Source: Leptodactylus fallax (lineage: Eukaryota > Chordata > Amphibia > Anura > Leptodactylidae). Taken from it: a stretch of 64,000 nucleotides of DNA. The position numbers and the translations under genes were made by a program. Location of the stretch: positions 3,039,001 to 3,103,000 of the forward strand of contig CAMRHE010000156.1 of assembly GCA_947044405.1 (NCBI GenBank), written 5' to 3'. The notes under the pieces were generated by a model. The model saw only the letters and a program-made list of their open reading frames with translations. It ran no database searches and was not told the DNA's origin. This document shows, in pieces, positions 23,510 through 37,291 of the stretch. The first letter of the stretch is position 1; every line of letters begins with the position of its first letter.

Positions 23510-23786
23510 GCTAGGTTCACACTAGCGGTTGGCTTTCCATTCTTTGGGTCCGCTTGGGGACCCGAAAAACGGAAAGCTAACCCTCTTAAAAAGCAGTTAC
23601 CCACGGAAACCCGTGGACCCCTTAGACTATAATGGGGTTCGCCGGGTTTCCGCCCGAAAAATGAGGAAAAATGTGGAGAGAAAAGTCCTGCTTTCAGGAC
23701 TTTTCTCTCTGCATTTTTTAAGCGGGTTCGGGAACAGAAACCCCAAACAGGCAAAACAGGCAACGAGCACTAGTGTGAACCTAGCC
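23510..23786. repeat. Family B MITE-like repeat, long inverted repeats
   Basis: GCTAGGTTCACACTAGCGG at the left is mirrored by CACTAGTGTGAACCTAGC at the right. The interior carries GGGTCCGCTTGGGGACCCG and the GGAGAGAAAAGTCCTG / CAGGACTTTTCTCTCTGCA inverted pair, making a strong fold-back. Confidence 0.78.
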
Positions 23787-24234
23787 TTAAAGGAGTTTTC
23801 CCATCTCTAAGCAGTCTGCCCGCTGTCCCTTCTTCTCACTTCTTGTATTCTTCTGCTAAAATGATAACAATGCTGATAACAATTAATCCCCCTATATTTA
23901 AAGAGTAATTTACTAAATATTATTCTTTTCCCTGTTGTGGTATATGCGAGGTTCAGCAAGTAGAAGAGACACTATTCATGGTTATTGCTTTCTTTAGGTT
24001 ATTACAGTTCAGATGTGTTGAGAGCAGTCGACACTTCTTTTTTTTCAACTCCTAGACAGTCATGTAAAGTGCATCACATAGTAAGCCTGGATAGCGTATC
24101 CTAGCACAGTAAAAAGAACATGGAACATATCTCCAGTCCAGAGACATGGCTTGACATATTCCAAAATGATGGCACAAGATGGCAACTTGAAAAAAGGAAA
24201 AACACTTTTGCATTACTCTGTCCTCCCTTGTTAT

Positions 24235-24688
24235 TTAAAAAAAAACTACACTTTCTATCATTGAAAAAAATCATTTTTAAACTAAAAGCACATAGGAATA
24301 GCCTTTATAAAGCGAAATCCCGCGCATGCGCAGTTGGCTCTGCCCGAACCCAAAGTGGCAGAGCCGACTGCGCATGCGCGGGATTTCGATTGCCGAAGTT
24401 GCGTTCGTCGGCTGCTGACGCAGTGAAGAGGCGGAGAAATCCAACGGAGGCTTCAAGATGAAGAGACAGAGGCGGTGCTACGATGAATGACGACGCTGTG
24501 CTCGGAGCACAGGGGGAGCACCCCCTGTGCTCTCTGAGCATAATTTGCATAAAGAGAAAAAGAAGAAGAATTTGAAAACGGCGGCAAGGACAAGCAAAGT
24601 AAAAGTAGGAGATGAATAGCCTTTATAAAGGCTATTCCTATGTGCTTTCAGTTTAAAAACATTTTTTTCAATGATAGAATCCCTTTAA
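24235..24688. mobile_element. TTAA-flanked MITE with GC-rich central hairpin
   Basis: TTAA at 24235-24238 and 24685-24688 flank a 446-bp element. Its arms are long inverted repeats: CTATCATTGAAAAAAAT and AGCACATAGGAATAGCCTTTATAAAG on the left, mirrored on the right. TTAA duplications are typical of piggyBac and Kolobok transposons, so this is a non-autonomous member of one of those. The centre holds a 31-bp inverted repeat, listed separately. Same general family as 39760-40410. Confidence 0.8.
24314..24387. repeat. 31-bp GC-rich hairpin with two GCGCATGCGC sites
   Basis: Arms 24314-24344 and 24357-24387 are complementary with one mismatch and a 12-bp spacer. Each contains the palindrome GCGCATGCGC, the consensus for the transcription factor NRF1. 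In DNA with so few CpGs this is conspicuous. Whether it binds anything is unknown. Confidence 0.8.
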
Positions 24689-24818
24689 AGTTGGTCATTT
24701 CATGCCACTTACCTCAGGATATTTTTAGTCAAGAGAAAGAGTAGGGAGGACACATCTGTATTTACTATGATAAAGACATTTTAGGAACATTAACACAAAC
24801 AGTATTAGTTATCCTTAC

Positions 24819-24917
24819 CTGATTATAATATGTCTTAAATACAACAACACCGCCAGCACAGGACTGAACATAACTTGGATAATGTTGTCCATTTTCCCGT
24901 AACCAAACCTGTGTTCC
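24819..24917 (-). CDS. MYO10: Myosin X, exon 2 (start of motor domain)
   Basis: A 99-bp exon, 33 codons, between a consensus acceptor (pyrimidine-rich CCTTTTATTTCTGTTGCAG, minus strand) and donor (CAG|GTAAGG). Both splice sites are phase 0. It encodes GTQVWLRENGQHYPSYVQSC and then AGGVVVFKTYYNQ. From memory this matches the N-terminus of myosin X, an actin-based motor that builds filopodia and carries cargo to their tips through its MyTH4-FERM tail. Exon 1 (62764-62784) supplies MDNFFTE, so the join reproduces the known MDNFFTEGT start. I count about 24 of 33 residues equal to the human protein as I recall it. That is somewhat low for a vertebrate orthologue, so a MYO10-like paralogue is possible. 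Too short to appear as a long open frame. Confidence 0.9.
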
Positions 24918-25104
24918 CTGCAACAGAAATAAAAGGTTATAATTAATATGTAAAAGTGTTATTTAGTTAAAAAGGTCAAACTCACACCCAAAACAGGCAC
25001 ACAGGCTAATTTCATAGGCAGCCACTCGCAGGTCATTCCTGAAGTGAGAAACCCCTCTCCAATTGGTGTTTTATCTGGTTTAGAAACCCATCTTCAAATA
25101 CTCT

Positions 25105-25328
25105 TAAGGCTAAGGCCCCAGGTTGCGGAAACGCAGCTTTTTTGTTGCAGATTTTGTTGCGGTTTTTTGAGCCAAAGCCAAGAGTGGATGCAAAAGGAAT
25201 GGAAAATATATAGGAAGTACTTATGCTTCTACCTTCTGTTCGATCCACTACTGGCTTTGGCTCAAAAAACCGCAACAAAATCTGCAACAAAAAAAGCTGT
25301 GTTTCCACAATGTGGGGTCTCAGCCTTA
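25105..25328. repeat. Family A MITE-like repeat, near-perfect fold-back
   Basis: TAAGGCTAAGGCCCCAGGTT and the reversed right end CCTAAGGCTGAGACCCCACA are the termini. Both arms contain TTGTTGCAGATTTTGTTGCG and GGTTTTTTGAGCCAAAGCCA or its complement, so most of the 224 bp folds on itself. A second copy of this subtype at 46242-46535 has been interrupted by another family member. Confidence 0.8.
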
Positions 25329-25398
25329 GGGTATCTTCAGCAGTAGATGTGTCACTCTTATTTAGGACTCTAGCCTTATAGCCAGAGCAGAGAGTGGT

Positions 25399-25700
25399 TA
25401 AGGCATCACTGCAAGAAAAAAACCATGCGGCAACGCATCACAGTTTTTCCCGCAGCACTTTTCACAGAAAGTCTGCAGAGGTTTCCTCTGTGGATTTTCT
25501 GCTTCAATTATACCTATCGGGAAACCACCGGTGTTTCCGTAGGTATAATTGACATAGTGCATGTATTTTACCACTGTGTGGGGATGGGAGTCACTAGAAT
25601 CCCATCCACTACACAGTGACTGTAAAACGCCGCGTTTTTTTCTGCGCCATTTCCGCTGTGGGCAGACCGCGGCGTTTACGCCACATGGGGCCCCGGCCTA
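25399..25700. repeat. Family A MITE-like repeat
   Basis: Starts TAAGGCATCACTGC (a decayed end) and finishes GTTTACGCCACATGGGGCCCCGGCCTA. Internal CAGTTTTTCCCGCAGCAC, CAGAAAGTC and the TATACCTATCGGGAAACCACC / GTAGGTATAATTGACAT hairpin match 945-1200. Confidence 0.7.
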
Positions 25701-27398
25701 AAACAGTGTCTCTTACGCTACATATTCACACGACTAATGAATAATGGCCATACGAGGTTTGCTTTTTTATTTTTTAAATGGATGTCATACGGCAGCATTA
25801 AATTCAATGCAAGTGAATGTGGGCTACTCACATGACTGTTATTTTGACTATCCGTTGTAAAGGGCCGTCAAAATATAGGTCTTGTCCTATTTTTGTCCAG
25901 TTTCAAAATAATAATGCATTCTAAGTTTTCTAACTTTTCCTAATGTCTAAAACCCATAAGAGATGAAGATAAAACGAGCCACAAGGAAATGCACAAATGT
26001 TTAGGTTTACACAATATTTATGTATCATACATCCAGTACAGTACTTTCATGTAGAACATTTCGTCTGTATATGTTCTGTCCTGTTTTGTGTATTCATTCT
26101 CATTTCATCAGCGGATGTGTATCCACCTATCGTTTATTGTTTAATAAATTTAATGTTAAAAATATCCAGTAATTTGACTGCCATACACTTGTCATTATGA
26201 CACATTATTTATTGCTGAAACATAACCTTGTCCCTTTTGTTTTAACTGAATAAAATGACTAAAATAACATGTACTAGAAGTGTTCCCTGCCCTGATGACC
26301 TATATAAATTATTGTTCTACAAAAGGTTTATTCAAAGGCATAATGTCATGAGCTGCCTGAATATGTTCCACCCAAGAATACTGCATAAAGAGAAAGGTTG
26401 CACTTATCACAGATTTAGGGTTGGCAGTCAGTTGCAATAAGGATGGTACATTGGTTCTCACAAGATAATTTGTCCAGAGAGTATATTTATATTTACATGG
26501 GTTTTCTTGATGCCATGCTTGGGGGTCTTGGGCTGGTTCTGACCCTGGGTCACATGATAAGAACCAGCCCCCCCATTTCCTCCCTCTTCTCCTGTTTTCA
26601 CACCTAGTTACATGTGCTATGGGGGCTGACTTTACCATAGAAGGAGGAGGACAGGGGCAGGTTCTGATCATGTGAGCTGGAAACCCCCAGGTCCAGTATC
26701 AAGAAAACCCTAGTACATGTAAGTACAATTACACTCCCTGAACAACCTTTAGTGTAGAAGCTTCCCTCCACCATCTGTACCCTTGAATTGTTTCATCAAA
26801 AAAGAAAATCCATGTGCACATGAAACTAAAGTAACAAAATAGATACAGTGAGCATTTTCAGCTGCCTCTTGGATTTGCCCATTTCAGTTAGTGGTGGACA
26901 GCTGTACTTTATGGCCTTCTTTACAATCAACCAACTGCTCTAGTAATAGTTACATAGACCAGACTATGCAGATACATGGCCTCCATAGTCTGACTATGCA
27001 GTTGGATGTAAGTTGTGACTATAGTTTTATACATTATTCCTCAAAACCTTATCCTTTATCAAACACTAATCCCTACACTCCATAAATTGAAATGCACTCC
27101 ATACAGCAACTGTGCATACACGTAACTTTGTTTTATAAACTATAACTGGTACATTGGTGGACCGTGTCAAGGCTCAGAATGACATCCCTTGTGTGCTCTT
27201 GCGTGACACTGCCCATCTGACAGTACAGATCCTAAATAGTATCTGAGGCACCAAAACTAACTGCCCTGATTTGGGCAGAGAAAAAATTGTAATTCTACTG
27301 GAATCAGTAGAGCAGCACCTATTAACAGGTGATATGAAATGGAGTTGGTGGAGGTGGTGAAAAGTCATCTTTAAGTTTCTATTATTTGTTTTGTTTAA

Positions 27399-28095
27399 CC
27401 CCTTCCCGACATCCGCCATACTATTACAGCGGATGTCGGGTATTATACAACAAAGACCCAGCGCTAATGCCCACGATCAGTTAAGGCCCCCGGTGCCTTG
27501 GTCAAAGCTGACCAAGGAGCCATTTTCCTAGGGGTGCATGGGTGGTTTAGATTTCTGGCGCCCGGAACAAGATCCAGAGCCGGCAATGCATTGCCATGAC
27601 AGACGGAAGCCTATTGAAGGCTCCCAGGCTTGTCTGGCATATATTTCTATTACAGGCTGCTCTATGCAACCTGTATTAGAAGTACCGGTATTTTGCAATG
27701 CATTAGTGTTGGCATTTTCTATACAGGTATAATAGAGGCAGAGAGTACGCATTTCCACCGCAGTCTTTTCCGCAGGGATTTTTGCAGCAATTCGCTGAGT
27801 GGGACCTTAGCCTGAAACACATACACATTAGATATCCTTGTGTCCAAAAACGCCTGGTCTACAAACTTATAGAAATATTTTTGCTGTATGGTGAACACCG
27901 TAGCAGTGAAAAATATCAAAAGTGCTGAACCGCCGTTTTTTCGCTGTTTTGCTTCTGATAAAAATTTGAATAAAAAGTGATCTAAGCAATAGACATTCCC
28001 CAAAATGTTATAACTAAAAAGTACACCTGGTCCCACAAAAAAAGACGCCCTATGCATCCCCATACACAGAAATAATAAAAAAAAAAGTCACAGGT
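27399..28095. repeat. Decayed DNA-element remnant with CCCGACATCCGC palindrome, family A piece inside
   Basis: Starts with the inverted pair CCCGACATCCGC (27405-27416) and GCGGATGTCGGG (27429-27440). It ends with the phrases AAAATGTTATAACTAAAAAGTACACC and TCCCACAAAAAAAGACGCCC. The segment 27713-27813, with TTTCCGCAGGGATTTTTGCAGC and GGGACCTTAGCC, is the right end of a family A repeat. A related element piece lies at 54416-54830. No coding remains. Confidence 0.5.
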
Positions 28096-28109
28096 ATTTG
28101 AATATGGAG

Positions 28110-29809
28110 ACTCTAAGAACATTTTTTTTTTTTTTGCAAAGTTTTGGATTTACAACTCTATCCGTCAAAAAAGCAGACAGCAATGGATCCACTTTTTTTT
28201 TAACAGTTCACTGTACTTTTTGGAGGGTTGATCTAACCCAGAACATATATTTAGGAGGCAAGGCATGCTATAAGTGCTGATGCTGATGAAGAAGGTCTTA
28301 TATTCATATTAACAGATGGACAAATGACTCTGTCTATTTATGTAATGAAATATTTAGCAACAAAAAACAACATTAACATTTTGTTGTTCCAATAATACCA
28401 AAATAGTAACAAAATGACATCTTAATATTCCTCACAGTTGATTACCATATATGATATGTTATGATATGATTGTAGTGATAACTCTGATTAGAAAAAGGTT
28501 GATGCAATAAATAAACAGATAATTTTTCACATTTATACACACCAATCATGACACGGATAATAATATATGTGGTGACTATAAGAAAAAGTGCATTTTACAT
28601 CAGGAATGGGGCAGGGATATACAGCAGCTCTAGCTGGCTATTATCATAGAGTATGCTGAGCTCATACTTTCAGTTCTATGCATGACTCAGAAATTGGCTT
28701 AATTATTATTTACCTAAGCGCAGACAATGTGACCGATATGTGAAGATATTACAATGTGTTTGGTTGACAGTGACTGACTACGGAAGATGTACTATGTAGC
28801 AGTGAGGTTTTTATTGCTTAGAAATTGGATCCATAACAATGATAAAATACACTGCAGGCATACAATCTGTTATACCAGAGCTGCCTGGGAGCCAGGTGTG
28901 ACAAAGTGCTGATAAGCTATCCAGGACAGAGGACGACAGGTGACAGCAGATAGCAGCTCTGCCTTCTATTGCACACTTTGTATTTGAATGAAAACATTAG
29001 GAGAATGCTCTTCTCAACAGTCATAAACCACTCTGAACTCTGCTACACATGCAAGGGAAAAGAGCTAAAGAAATGTGAAGCCTGACATCTATACATGCAA
29101 GTAAACACCATGGGAAGTGCATGGTCCAGAATTCCACAGAATAAGTGGAAATAAATAGAATACCACTAGAAATGGTCCTCTCAAAGGTTATACTACTCTC
29201 CAATCATTCCACAACTTCCTTTTATTCTATGTGGAAAAAACTCGTTTGATTTACAACATGGAGTGATAAACATGCAAAATAGATAGTGCATTGTTTTAAA
29301 AAATAATGACAATGCATATATTATATTACTGACAGACAAAGTTAAGTCATTTTCTCTAAAACAGTTTGGTGCATGAAGCATTTCCTGCAGTGTTGAATGC
29401 TTTTCCAAAATGACAAAGACACCTTTACATCTGGGACTGGGTGCATATATAGCTTGGTTCTGGGTCTCCACACTCTTTTTATGAGCCACAGACAGGCTCT
29501 CTAGTATTTTGCTTGCTAACAAAACAGTTTATCTGGGCAGAAGGATCCTATACTGGTTCTTACCACCCAGTAAGTAGGCTATGTTCACATTTGCACATGA
29601 GTCTCCGCAGGAGACTGCGTCGCATTGTATGCCTGAAATCGGCCAAGGAAAATGTACATGCTAAAAATGCAAGCAATAAGTTTAAAAGTCCTGACAACAA
29701 AACAAAATAGGGAAAAGTAGAGAAATGTTAGCACCTATAGTAAACAGCTGGATCTATTCCACCAGATGTCTAGTATCTATGCATCTAAAGTGTTTGCTTA
29801 GTATAACTA
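28110..29809. other. Unannotated intronic DNA
   Basis: No recognised repeat ends or coding pattern. A fragment resembling the family B start (TAGGCTATGTTCACATTTGCACATGAG, 29577-29603) lies near the right end. Confidence 0.45.
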
Positions 29810-30182
29810 CAGGTACATCTCAATAAATTAGAATATCTTTGAAACGTTCATTCATTAATTCAGTAATACAATTCATAATCAGCGTCTTCCATGATTGTGT
29901 GTCCTACTGAACCAGACTGAGGGACCATTTAAAGGCTTAGGAGACCTTGGCAGGTGAGACACTGAATTTACAATACTGAACTTTTTTACAATATTCAAAT
30001 TTTCTTAGATTTTGGTTTTCATTACCTGTAATCCATAATCAACATTTACAGAAATAAAACACTTGAAATAGAACACTCTGTGTGTAAAGAATCTAGAAAA
30101 TATAGGAGGTCACTTTTTTCATTCAATTACTGAAAGAAATAAACGTTTCAAAGATATTTTAATTTATTGAGATGCACCTGTA
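29808..30182. mobile_element. Tc1/mariner-type MITE, 371 bp
   Basis: TA (29808-29809 and 30181-30182) flanks 29810-30180. The left terminus CAGGTACATCTCAATAAATT continues AGAATATCTTTGAAACGTT; the right terminus is its mirror, AACGTTTCAAAGATATTTTAA then TTTATTGAGATGCACCTG. The TA duplication and CAGG start suit the Tc1/mariner superfamily. No coding, so it is mobilised by a relative. Confidence 0.88.
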
Positions 30183-30313
30183 TGTATGGCAACCTGAGTC
30201 ATGTCCCATTGAGCAGAACAAAAAAGTCAGTCTAAAGTCCATGTGGTAATCTGAGGACTGTTAAGTAAATAAAATGTTTTCAGTAACATTCAATAATGTT
30301 ATGTACTATGTAA

Positions 30314-30444
30314 GACTAGGTTCACATCTGCATTCGGGGATTCCATCCCCCATTCCGCTTGAAAAATGCAGAGAGAAAAGTCCTGCAAGCAGGTCCCCAA
30401 GTGGACCCGAAGAATGCAAACCCCAACACAGGTGTGAACCTAGC
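30314..30444. repeat. Family B MITE-like repeat, short
   Basis: GACTAGGTTCACATCTGCATTC at the left and ACACAGGTGTGAACCTAGC at the right, with AATGCAGAGAGAAAAGTCCTG inside. 131 bp. Confidence 0.7.
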
Positions 30445-32024
30445 ATCACATGGTGGTGGCAGTGGAATATTCTTGGGGAATGTGGTAGACTTCCTGTTAA
30501 GCGTTGATGGTTCCTTAATGATTCCAGCATGGAACTTTGAGAGATGATATTTCAGCAAATAGGACATTGAGACACTGACATAACAGTTTCTGTTATTATC
30601 AGAATGGGTACCTCATGAAGATGGTTGTGATGGAAATTAAAAGCCATGATTAGAATCTAACAGGGACACTGGCCATCTCACCCCTATTACATGAAAGGAG
30701 CATCACTATTTTTGGGCTAGTGACGAATAATCAATAAGACAAAATCTACTAAGCAGTAGTTGGATTACTTTGTCCGGGTGGGAGGCATTTTTCATGCTTG
30801 TTAATACCTTTTGCATTTGTGGACCGCTAAAATAGTGGTTACATACAGAGCTAGATGGACCCCATTGACTGTAAAGGAGTTTGTCAGGTGTTCGTTGTTT
30901 TTAAACTGAAAGCAGCGGACAGAAAAGCCATGTGTGCAGGACTTTTTCATCTGACAATTTCAGGCGGATATTGCAGCAGCACAATCTAAAAAAATCTATT
31001 CATTTATAGTATTGGACAAGGTTATAGTCACTAAAGGGCCATTTTGGGCATATCTGATGAACAACCAGTATGCTCAGTGCACCTTATAGAAAAATACGCT
31101 AGAAAAAAACATGTACATATTACACAATCATGTTTTAATCACACATAGTGAAAGTTTGAAAATCAAAATACAAGGGATCATAACTGAGTGTTATTACTAA
31201 ATAGTATGGTCAGTGGTCACTGTGGAATTTTTGAGATTCAACAGATGAGATTTACAGGTTAGGCCTACCAGCAGAGGTGAACACTAATCTAAGGTCAATG
31301 TACACAAACTATTCTCAGACTATTATCAGTTATACAGATTTATCTATTTGTACAATATTTTCCACCAATATATTTACCCCAATAATTTTGGATGTAAAAA
31401 ATGCATTTTTTTTTTAAACTCGTTTTATTGAATTTTGTACAACAAGACATATAGTACAAGAAGAAGCATAAAACAAAAAGCAGGATAGGTACAATAAAAT
31501 CTGTACAGGAGACACCAAAGTCAAACACTAATTCAAAAGAAACAGTCAAAACCGTTGCTGCAGAGTCCATAAGGTATAGTTCCTGAAAATAGAGTCCATA
31601 ATTAATCCCCAAATCAGGAAGGAGGTAGGCAGAATATTCAGACGAACTTTGTATAGGACAAAGTGTTAACGAGCACAGTAGTACAAAAGACAATCAGAGA
31701 GTAGAATGTTTCAATCTGGTCCACTCGGCCCAAATAAGTCTAGGAGTACCACAGGGGTCAGGAGACAGGTGAGGTCAAACGAATGTGAAGTAGGAGCACC
31801 AAATTACGTTATAAACGCATCAAAGGCTGTACGAAAGGAAGGGGCAGTATATAAGGTCAACAGCGAGTTACACCAAAGACCTTAGACCTTGTCAAACTTA
31901 GCAGGACATCCTCTACCTTTATATACCAGCTGATTATATGGTAAGATTAAGTTTACCAGTTTTCTCCATTGTGAGAGGGAGGGAGAGCGAGGAGCCATCC
32001 AGCGTAAAGTTATGGCTTTTCTAG

Positions 32025-32841
32025 CTAAGAATAGAGATTCCCGTAACAGAATACGAGAATGGTGCAGCCATAGCTCCTTGTCCAGAATGCCGAACAGGCA
32101 AACGTAGGGGTGAGTGGGACAGGGGCCCCAAGTACTTCAGACAATACGCCCACAACCTCTGCCCAAAAATCTTTAATGACCGGGCAATCCCATATCATAT
32201 GCCAGAAGTCAGAATACGCAGCTGTACAGCGTAGGCACCCTGGGTGTTGCAGGCGCCCCATCTTATGCAACCGTGCCAGAGTCAAATAGCATTGATGTAT
32301 GATAAACACCTGAATCAACCTATTGTTAACTGACAGGGATACAAATTGTGCTGACTCCTGGAGTTCTGAATAAGACTCATCAGAAACAGCAGGAATAAGA
32401 GTGCGCCATTTCAATAAAGCAGAAGCGGCTAAGCAGGACATCTTAATATTAGGTGGGCGTACAAACTTGAGATGAGACCCCATGGACCCTGGGAACGAAG
32501 TACACCAATAAGTAGATAGGTAGAGATGAGTACATCAGGTGGGGGAAACTGTGCAGACATGGCATGTCTAATTTGTAAAAACCTGAAAAATTGTGTGCGG
32601 GGAATATTAAACTGTGCACTGATGGAGTCAAAAGAGCAAAATACACCCTGGTTGTAGATATCACCCAAATACACAACTCCAAACTGCTCCCAGCACCGCG
32701 CGTCCGGAAGAGCCAGAAGCTCAGTTAGCCCTGGATTGTCCCATAGTGGCGTCTCTGTTGGAATGGCAGAATAGGATGCTACCCGCTTGGCCTGCTGCCA
32801 AATCTGTCCTGCCAGTTTGTGAAGAGGTAACAACCTGCCCC

Positions 32842-32843
<2 letters not shown>
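32025..32843 (-). pseudogene. L1/Tx1 ORF2 C-terminal part with zinc knuckle
   Basis: Two overlapping frames (32429-32843 and 32025-32483) read on from each other, so a frameshift lies near 32450. The first holds LPDARCWEQFGVVYLGDIYN and PRTQFFRFLQIRHAM, the region after reverse transcriptase. The second has RLHKMGRLQHPGCLRC and then HMIWDC, a CCHC zinc knuckle (C-x2-C-x8-H-x4-C) like the zf-RVT domain at the end of L1 ORF2. Non-functional. The next 600 bp to the poly-A are 3' untranslated or decayed. Confidence 0.85.
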
Positions 32844-34418
<1,575 letters not shown>

Positions 34419-35685
34419 TATAAATGTGGACATCCCAATACTGCCCATAAGGTGGGAATAGTTAAATAATGTGCCAAATGAGCCTCCGGACCAGGCAGGG
34501 GGCTAGTCACCAGCCAGGACCTCAGATAACGACGTTGCCCGCAAGATAGTACAGAAAGAGGTCCGGAAGGGCCATCCTACCCATATCTTTGGTCGCTGCA
34601 GTAGCTGCAAAGTGGATAGACAGAGCTTGGATCTGGAAATCCCCCAAATAAAAGGAATAAATAAGGAGTCCAATTGCTTAAAAACCTGTGAGGCACTGGC
34701 ACAGGAGCATGCTCCAGAATACACAAACATTTAGGGAGCACCACCATCTTGATAAGATTTATCTGATAAAGGTAAAGCCCCCCAAACTTTAAATTGAGAT
34801 CTAAAGTGACCTAGAAGAGGGTACACATTCAGGTTCAAGAAATTGCTATGATCACTAGAAATGTGAATTCCCAGGTATTTACAGGTATTCACCACTCTCA
34901 GGCCACAGACAAAGTCTCCAGTGTCCACCGGCAACTGCGGAGAGATAGGCCTATATGAGGATTTAGAGTAGTTAATACGCAGGCCAGAATAGGCACCAAA
35001 TCTATCAATGACCTCCATAGCCCTAGGGAGTGTATAAAGAGGGTCAGACATACAGTAAATAAAAGCATATCATCTGCGTATAGGGCCGTCCTTTCCTCTC
35101 GGGTACCTATGATCACTCCTTCGTACATCGGGTCTGTTCTAAGGATAATAGCCAGAGGCTCTATCACCACTGCAAACAGTAATGGAGATAAGGGACAGAC
35201 CTGACAGTCCCTCTGTATAAGGAGAATAAAGGGGACAAAGCACCATTAATAGAGAGCGCCGCCCTAGGGGACAGATACAGGAGGGTAACCCACGTGATAA
35301 AGGATCCCCCAATCCCAAAGCAATGGAGAACCTGGAGGAAGAAGGGCCATTCCACGGAGTCAAATGCCTTGGCGGCATCCAGAGACGCCATGGCCTAATC
35401 TTGTTTGAGAGCAGACCCAATCTGAGACACCACCTGGACGCTCCTAAGATTATCAGAGGTGGATTTACCAGGCATAAAGCCTGTTTGCTCCGGATGGATC
35501 AAATCTAGAATGATAGTGTATAGTCTATTCACTAGAATTTTTGCAAGCAATTTATAATCTATGTTAAGGAGAGAGATGGGTCTGTACGACCCACACTCCA
35601 ACGGATCCTTATCTGGTTTGAGAAGGAGAATAATGGTAGCGTCATAAAAGGATTCCGGCAGAGCATGGGCCGAGTAGGCATCCAG
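34419..35685 (-). pseudogene. L1/Tx1 reverse transcriptase, frameshifted
   Basis: Reading down from 35685: LDAYSAHALPESFYDATIIL, then CGSYRPISLLNIDYKLLAKI and HPEQTGFMPGKSTSDNLRSV, then motif A SLDAAKAFDSVEW (about 35340-35390, same frame with one stop at 35392-35394), motif C ALYADDMLLF (about 35070-35100, another frame) and FGAYSGLRINYSKSSYRPIS (about 34990). Frame changes fall between 35391 and 35170, 35170 and 35051, and lower down. The part below 34419 continues at 32843 on the far side of the Tc1 insertion. Confidence 0.9.
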
Positions 35686-36079
35686 TTTGGATGTAAAAAA
35701 TGCATTTTATAGAGTCTAACATTCTGATGATCAAGCACATAAAGAATTGAACTCCATAAACCATGGAATATTAGATTAAGATTTCTCACAAGAGCTGTTT
35801 CTTCAGTGAGAGAAGAAAGGCCTCAGGTGTAACTGCCTTCCGCTAAGAAATGTTTTTTCTTGTTTTTCAACTTCTTTAGGATAAGACTGTTTGGACTGAG
35901 AACCAGCATAACAAGTAAAGCAGAGTCTACCTGTCCTTAATAGTTATTATGTTGTTATAATGAAGAGTTCTTATATTCTTAGCTCATCACAGCACACACA
36001 GGCATATAGTACTCCAACTTCTGAACTGTACAGAACCGCAATAGTGCACTCATAGCATAGCATACACTGTTATTTCTCA

Positions 36080-36260
36080 GGCTAGGTTCACACTAGCGTT
36101 CTAACTATGTTCAGGGTTTCTGTCCCCGAATACACTTGAAAAATGCAGAAAGAAAAGTCCTGCAAGCAGTAACCACTTTTTAAATGGATTAGGTTTCCGT
36201 TCTTTGGATCCCCAAGCAGACCTGAAGAACGGAAAGCCAAACGCTAGTGTGAACCTAGTA
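36080..36260. repeat. Family B MITE-like repeat
   Basis: GGCTAGGTTCACACTAGCGTT to ACGCTAGTGTGAACCTAGTA, 181 bp, with GGAAAGCCAA and GAAAAGTCCTGCAAGCAG inside. Confidence 0.75.
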
Positions 36261-36689
36261 CTAGTTGGATTTTGTGTAAATTTAACAGAAAAAAAAATTG
36301 ACATGCTCTACTGCAGACGTATTCTCCTTTAGAACATCACTCTAGTGGGGTATACCTCTGTAATATAATGTCTTATGGAAGGACCTCAGAAGAACACGTC
36401 AGTATTACCAAAGTATAGGGATTCTATGTGCTACCAGTCAGACTTTGTGCATACAACCCTGTGTTGTGAATGTCATACAACCCTGTCATATTTCTGTCAC
36501 TTTTGAGGACTAGAATAGCACAGCATGGAACACTATTCTTGCTTTATATTATTTCTTTATATTATTTTAGGCTATTTATGTAGCACCAACAAATTCCAGA
36601 GGACTGCACATGTGTTGCACTTATACATCATTCCTTGTCCAAAATACTTCCTTATTATTATTATCATTATCATTTCTTTGCAATAAGAA

Positions 36690-37286
36690 TGTAAGGGAAT
36701 TGCTAGTTGTGCAATTCCCCAGTGCTGCTGCCGAAAAGGGGAAGAAAGGAAGACAGGGACAGTGAGCCCTAAAGTCAACCCGTCCCCTGTCCCTGCCTAC
36801 TTGTCTTAGCTACCCTAGGTGGTAGCAGGGCAACTTGGCGACAATCCTTTCTCTGAATAAGTGACACACAGAACAGGACAAGACAAAACAACACAGAAGC
36901 AGAGTCAGCAAGCCAAGGGTCAAAACCAGAGAGACAAAGCAGTACCAAATCGAAATTCAAAAGAGTAGTCACAAGGGAAGCCAAAGATCAGAGGTCAGTA
37001 ATAATACAGTAAGAGCAGGAAGGAAGCTAGCAAGGACAAAGTCACAGGACAGAGTAATAGCCAGCAACCCTGTGTGAGCTGATGACCTGTATATAGGAAG
37101 TCCAGGACCTGCCCCAGACTTGATTCGTAGACAGGCTGTCAATCACACAGGCAATGCTAAGATTAACGGTTAGAGGAGCAGAAAGAAACAAGGTGGAGGA
37201 GCAACAAGAACCTTAAGCAAGGAATCAAACTGAACACGCCTCCTGCGCCGCAGCGTGCGAACGGAGGGTGGTGCAGAGACATTACA
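36690..37286. repeat. LTR-like repeat (TG...CA), copy 2
   Basis: Begins TGTAAGGGAATTGC and ends GCAGAGACATTACA (597 bp), homologous to 8066-8729. The preceding AAGAA (36685-36689) and following AAGAG (37287-37291) agree in 4 of 5 positions, compatible with a 5-bp LTR-element duplication, so this may be a solo LTR. A GTATATAGGAAGTCCAGG block near 37090 parallels the TATATA of copy 1. Confidence 0.6.
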
Positions 37287-37291
37287 AAGAG

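Larger units (their letters stand above)
1..24818 (-). other. MYO10: Myosin X gene, part of intron 2
   Basis: This stretch lies downstream of exon 2 on the minus strand and starts with the donor GTAAGG (24813-24818 read in reverse). No later exon was found. I looked on the minus strand for the next expected motor segment (a conserved run with MHPTNEEGVDDM and MYNLFQRY) and saw nothing, so intron 2 probably extends beyond position 1. All repeats listed below 24818 lie inside it. Confidence 0.75.
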
